DNA of 49,114 nucleotides from CAUUCF01 sp045580225. Its GTDB lineage: Bacteria > Pseudomonadota > Gammaproteobacteria > UBA9339. Both the position numbers and the translations under genes were made by a program. Where the stretch lies: NCBI GenBank assembly GCA_045580225.1, contig JAZNNJ010000023.1, positions 1 through 49,114 on the forward strand. Direction: 5' to 3'. This document shows, piece by piece, positions 45,431 through 49,114 of this stretch (positions are counted from its first letter, which is position 1; the number at the start of each line of letters is the position of its first letter). The notes under the pieces are model-generated. The model ran no database searches. It saw nothing but the letters and a program-made list of their open reading frames with translations, and had not been told where the DNA came from.

Positions 45431-45952
45431 ATTATTCTACCCGATTACTCCGTATGTTTATTTAATTATAATCTACCGATAATATACACTGTCGGAAATA
45501 TACCGTATTTCATAATTGCGCGCAAGAAATTAAACAAACTAACCTCAATATAATCACTCGCACATGCTAAATCTGCCAACTACACAAAATTACTATTGAA
45601 AAATTATCCGACAACATCACTGCTCTACCCTTCATTGATAAAAATACCAATAGCTTACCGATTATCACATTGACTATATTATATTTAAAATACTATACAA
45701 CTACTATTTATTAACATACTTTCCTAAGCATACATAAAATTCCTATTTATCAGTTAGACATAAAATATTAACCCGAACTAAAGAAAAAAATTACTTATTA
45801 ATTTTTTCTATTTCTGATACCCAAGCTTCCCCTACTACTTACAACAAATTCCATGCATAAGATCAATATAACCTACTTAAAATACAAAACACAAAACTAC
45901 TTTCATAAAACCAAAGCTATACCTGTACTTTACTTATAAAAATAATTAATAA
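45431..45952. other. 522-bp gap between csrA and pheS without a gene
   Basis: The longest gap in the window. I find no tRNA, no coding frame of useful length and no strong terminator. A short protein-like stretch with stops (read on the minus strand near 45790-45880) may be the worn remains of a gene, but this is weak. Near pheS the gap contains a GC palindrome (45516-45525) and a 6-bp inverted repeat GAAATA/TATTTC (45495-45511), which may belong to the pheS promoter region. Confidence 0.5.
45516..45525. repeat. Perfect palindrome TTGCGCGCAA upstream of pheS
   Basis: A 10-bp perfect palindrome with a 6-bp GC core, 86 bp before pheS in DNA that is otherwise mostly A and T. The 8-mer CGCGCAAG that it starts recurs at 22694-22701 in the holB-rpoH gap. 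It could be a regulator site; this is unproven. Confidence 0.3.
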
Positions 45953-46150
45953 CTACTCTTGCGACTCAGAAGAAACATTCTCTTCCGACTCACTCAATAA
46001 ACGCTGATAGATTTCCTCTCGATGCACAGAAACATCTTTGGGCGCTTCAATTCCTAAACGCATCTGATTTCCGTTTATATTTAAAACAGTCACTTTAATT
46101 TGATCACCAATAATAATAGACTCTCCTATCCTTCTTGTTAAAATTAACAT
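45953..46150 (-). CDS. csrA: Carbon storage regulator CsrA
   Basis: RNA-binding homodimer of 65 aa that blocks translation by binding GGA motifs in mRNA leaders. The start Met-Leu-Ile-Leu-Thr-Arg-Arg-Ile-Gly-Glu-Ser and the RNA-contacting Arg near 44 (Val-His-Arg-Glu-Glu-Ile) are intact. A GAGGAAA ribosome site precedes the ATG. It follows alaS by 79 bp, an order common in gammaproteobacteria; the tRNA-Ser that often follows is absent. In intracellular Legionella and Coxiella relatives, CsrA controls the switch between replicative and transmissive states. That role here is inference. Confidence 0.96.
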   Translation of the reverse strand: MLILTRRIGESIIIGDQIKVTVLNINGNQMRLGIEAPKDVSVHREEIYQRLLSESEENVSSESQE

Positions 46151-46229
46151 TTATTTTCCTCATATCATACATTAATATGAAACATGATACCTGATAATTA
46201 TTACCACAATATTAATTTATAAATTATAT

Positions 46230-48833
46230 TTATATTATTTTTTCCAGCTGAACTTTGATTTTATTTACATTATCTACAAATTTTTTCACATTCACACCAC
46301 CACCTTCGGCAACATCCTCTTTACCACCACCTTTGCCTAAATTCTGCAAACAATTTTTTAAAATATTATTGGCCTTTAAACCTATTTTTTCTACACCCAC
46401 CAAAATACGGAATTTATCCTCTTGCAATTTGTATATTATAGCTACTCCTGAAAAATTACATTCTTTAACCAAATCCCATACTCTTTTCAAATCAGATAAA
46501 TCTGTTTTTAAAACTAAAACTTTACTCGTACTATCTAACTTTTTTTGAATTTCCAACCTTAATATCTTTTCTTTTAAACTTAATATCTCCGAATTCTGAT
46601 TTAAATTTTTTGCTAATATAATGTTGACCAACTTTGAAAGTTGTTCAATTCTACTATTTTTCAATAATGTTTGTATTTCTAATAGTACACGTTGATCCAT
46701 TAGTGCTTTATCTACTGCTCTTTCACCAGTAACAGCTTCTATTCTCCTAATTCCTGCAGCCGTACTTTCTTCTTTAATAATCTTAAAATAACCAATCTCA
46801 CCAGTATAACTAACATGTGTACCACCGCAAAGTTCCTTGGAATAATTTTCCCCGATTTCCACGACTCTTACTACTTTCCCATATTTTTCATTAAATAATG
46901 CTGTCACCCCTTCTTTCTTCGCTTCCTCTAAAGTAGAAGAAGCAATTAATATTTGACGATTTTTACGAATTTGAACATTAACTATTCGTTCTATTTCCTC
47001 TAACATTTCTTTACCTAATGCCTGATTATGGACAAAATCAAACCTTAACCTAACATCATCTACGTAAGAGCCACGCTGCGTTGCTTGATCCCCTAATAAA
47101 TCACGTAAAACCCTATGTAGCAAATGTGTCGCCGAATGATTTGCTTGTATCATTAATCGCCTGTCTTTATCTACCCTTGCCATCAATTTATCTTTTTTCT
47201 TTAAAATACCTTTTACAAGAGTACCAAAATGTAGATACCTGCCATTTATTTTTTGAGTATCTGATACAACAAACTCACCATTCTCGCTTATTACACTACC
47301 ACGATCACCTACTTGACCACCACTTTCCCCATAAAAAGGAGTACTACTAAGAATAATTACCCCATTTTCTCCTTCTTTAAGCTCATCCAATATTTGACCA
47401 TTTACAGTATAAATTCCTTCCAATAATGTTTCTATTGATAACTGTTGATAACCAACAAATTTAGTTTCTAAAAAAGCACCTAAGCTAAAATTTTTCCAAT
47501 TATCTTTATGTTTATTCACACGAGATAATTCCCGTCTATTCTCCATAATAGAATTAAATTTTTCTTCATCTATCATGATCCCTTTTTGCTTAACAATTTC
47601 TTGGGTAAGAATAAAAGGCACCCCATAAGTATCATGCAATTTAAAGGCTAACTCCCCAGATAAAACGTTTTTGTCTAAAATTTCGTGCTCTAAAATTTTA
47701 ACCCCGCGTTCTAAAGTATTTAAAAAACGCCACTCTTCCTCCTCTATTAACTGCATAATATTTTTGCTTTTTTTGACTAATTCTACTTCAGGATAAATAT
47801 CTTGAAAAATTTCTACTACCGATGGAACAAGCCTATAGAAACAAGCTTCTTTTACGCCCAAATGATAAATGTAATAAACTGCCCGACGAATAATGCTTCT
47901 TAAAACATAACCTGCTCCTTCATTTTCAGGTAAAATACCATCAGCTATTAAAAAACATACTGCTCTGATATGATCACTTACTACCCGTTCAGCAAAATAA
48001 TAATCATCCGTATCAAATGTTGAAGAAGAAACTAATGCAAGCAGTATCTCGCAAAAATCTTTCCGCAATTTTTTAAAAATATCAATATCATAATTATCAT
48101 TAACTCCTTGCATTACTGCAGCAATACGTTCTAATCCCATTCCCGTATCGATAGCAGGAGCAGGAATAGCAACAACCTCCCCTGATTCTTTGCGCTCAAA
48201 CTGCATAAACACCAAATTCCAAATCTCAACATAACGATCTCCTTCTATCTCCCCACCAGGAGGACTACCAACCAGAGCATCACCATGATCATAATAAATT
48301 TCACTACAGTAACCACAAGGACCTAAATTTCCCATTGACCAAAAATTATCTTTATCTCCACAAGTGCTAATTCCTTGAGCAACATAACCAGAATTTCTAA
48401 ATTCATCTTTCCATAAACTAATTGCTTCCAGATCCTGCTCATGAACGGTAATCCACAAACGATCTGCAGGCAACATTAATTCTTCAGTCAAAAACTTCCA
48501 CGCAAAATGAATAGCTTCTTTTTTAAAATAATCACCGAAACTAAAATTACCCAACATTTCAAAGAAAGTATGATGCCGTTTCGTAAACCCTACATTTGTT
48601 AAATCGTTATGCTTCCCGCTAGCTCTTAAACATCTTTGTACCGTTGATACTCTAGTAACATCCGCTTTCTCTTTTCCCAAAAACAAACTCTTAAATTGCA
48701 CCATGCCAGCATTAGTAAAAAATAAACTGTCATCTCCAACTGGTACTAATGAACTACTAGGTTGTATACTATGAAATTGTTTTTTAAAAAATGATATAAA
48801 TTTTTTTCTAATTTCTCGCGTCGATAATTGCAT
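46230..48833 (-). CDS. alaS: Alanine-tRNA ligase
   Basis: Class II synthetase of 867 aa with catalytic, editing and C-Ala domains. The N-terminal Phe-Phe-Thr-Asn-Ala-Gly-Met block and the His-His-Thr-Phe-Phe-Glu-Met-Leu-Gly-Asn-Phe-Ser-Phe motif are intact. The editing domain has His-Ser-Ala-Thr-His-Leu-Leu-His and Cys-Gly-Gly-Thr-His for zinc. The C-terminal DHHA1-type region ends in Gly-Lys-Gly-Gly-Gly-Lys-Glu-Asp-Val-Ala-Glu-Gly-Gly-Gly. Unlike MetG and PheT here, it keeps all domains. It heads the alaS-csrA pair. recA and recX, frequent upstream neighbours, are not present; the next gene upstream is an accessory-type protein. Confidence 0.98.
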   Translation of the reverse strand: MQLSTREIRKKFISFFKKQFHSIQPSSSLVPVGDDSLFFTNAGMVQFKSLFLGKEKADVTRVSTVQRCLRASGKHNDLTNVGFTKRHHTFFEMLGNFSFGDYFKKEAIHFAWKFLTEELMLPADRLWITVHEQDLEAISLWKDEFRNSGYVAQGISTCGDKDNFWSMGNLGPCGYCSEIYYDHGDALVGSPPGGEIEGDRYVEIWNLVFMQFERKESGEVVAIPAPAIDTGMGLERIAAVMQGVNDNYDIDIFKKLRKDFCEILLALVSSSTFDTDDYYFAERVVSDHIRAVCFLIADGILPENEGAGYVLRSIIRRAVYYIYHLGVKEACFYRLVPSVVEIFQDIYPEVELVKKSKNIMQLIEEEEWRFLNTLERGVKILEHEILDKNVLSGELAFKLHDTYGVPFILTQEIVKQKGIMIDEEKFNSIMENRRELSRVNKHKDNWKNFSLGAFLETKFVGYQQLSIETLLEGIYTVNGQILDELKEGENGVIILSSTPFYGESGGQVGDRGSVISENGEFVVSDTQKINGRYLHFGTLVKGILKKKDKLMARVDKDRRLMIQANHSATHLLHRVLRDLLGDQATQRGSYVDDVRLRFDFVHNQALGKEMLEEIERIVNVQIRKNRQILIASSTLEEAKKEGVTALFNEKYGKVVRVVEIGENYSKELCGGTHVSYTGEIGYFKIIKEESTAAGIRRIEAVTGERAVDKALMDQRVLLEIQTLLKNSRIEQLSKLVNIILAKNLNQNSEILSLKEKILRLEIQKKLDSTSKVLVLKTDLSDLKRVWDLVKECNFSGVAIIYKLQEDKFRILVGVEKIGLKANNILKNCLQNLGKGGGKEDVAEGGGVNVKKFVDNVNKIKVQLEKII

Positions 48834-48927
48834 AATAATACCTTAATATTTACACTGCATCAATATATCCGATTATAATCTTAAAAATTATAATTTTAAA
48901 TATGTACATTACATATTTCATCCAAAA

Positions 48928-49114
48928 CTAATCTTTCGCAACAAATACTTTTTTCCTAAAAAAAGCAACCCCGTAACTGCCAATCACTTCATAACCTTCA
49001 TCGTAAAGATTTTTAGCGTATTCTCTTTCCTTTATTTGCTGCAGGGCTTTCTGACTAATCTCTTCTAATTCCCTCAGGCTTTTAGCCACTTTTAATTCCA
49101 ATATAATTGCTTGA
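48928..49114 (-). CDS. C-terminal part of a PD-(D/E)XK nuclease-like (DUF1703) protein, cut by the window edge
   Basis: The last 61 residues of a gene whose start lies beyond the window. It reads Ile-Leu-Glu-Leu-Lys-Val-Ala, then Ala-Leu-Gln-Gln-Ile and Tyr-Gly-Val-Ala-Phe-Phe-Arg-Lys-Lys (Gly-Val-Ala-Phe in place of the family's common Gly-Ile-Ala-Phe). That pattern is typical of the PD-(D/E)XK end of AAA-ATPase-like/DUF1703 proteins, where Glu-Leu-Lys is part of the active site. These occur in large families in host-associated bacteria. The stretch is visibly richer in G and C than its neighbours, consistent with a separate origin. It ends 94 bp before alaS. Confidence 0.75.
   Translation of the reverse strand, partial: QAIILELKVAKSLRELEEISQKALQQIKEREYAKNLYDEGYEVIGSYGVAFFRKKVFVAKD

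Noticed and set aside
45431..45952. tRNA gene downstream of csrA
   Set aside because: No T-loop consensus or cloverleaf could be found on either strand.
1..49114. CRISPR array, insertion sequence, rRNA or long repeats
   Set aside because: No regularly spaced repeats, transposase frames or rRNA-like stretches were seen on reading.

Overview
The window looks like a chromosomal segment of a host-associated gammaproteobacterium with a compact, strongly AT-rich genome. The evidence is the unsplit F0F1 operon in the order atpI-B-E-F-H-A-G-D-C (alphaproteobacteria split F0 from F1), a heat-shock sigma factor with a perfect RpoH box, an alaS-csrA pair and a TolB-Pal-CpoB block. Genes overlap or abut almost everywhere, and only one gap exceeds 300 bp. 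I saw no rRNA, tRNA, CRISPR array or insertion sequence. Assignment to a Legionellales-like, intracellular lineage is inference; 16S rRNA is not in the window.

Layout. 36-3092 (+): an unknown exported protein, then metG overlapping pgpA. 3129-22669 (-), in transcription order: holB, a 2604-codon giant gene, ctpA, the nine-gene ATP synthase operon, a fused folKP and an acidic amino-acid symporter, with very small gaps. 22783-30529 (+): rpoH overlapping tsaD overlapping an AI-2E/PerM-type permease, then an accessory-looking block of an FkbM methyltransferase, a methyltransferase-histidine kinase fusion and an MHS-type MFS transporter. 30575-49114 (-), in transcription order: a truncated PD-(D/E)XK protein, alaS, csrA, pheS-pheT, comEC (frameshifted), then an envelope cluster of an unknown 588-aa protein, a PLP aminotransferase, tolB, pal, cpoB, murJ, murD and ftsW.

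Most genes are housekeeping: translation (metG, pheST, alaS, tsaD), energy (atp), folate (folKP), replication (holB), proteostasis and regulation (rpoH, ctpA, csrA), peptidoglycan and division (murD, murJ, ftsW, tol-pal).

The most unusual item is the giant protein at 13724-21538. From the N-terminus I read a signal peptide, an inverse-autotransporter-like beta-barrel, a J-domain with an HPD motif, a complete SecA-like ATPase motif set, a hydrophobic hairpin and a C-terminal Asn-Cys-Gln-His-Phe motif of the LRAT/NlpC-P60 type. The second is a methyltransferase fused to a PAS-histidine kinase, next to its stand-alone paralogue. The third is comEC, whose first 39 codons are separated from the rest by a run of nine A's; one base fewer would give a normal 760-aa protein.
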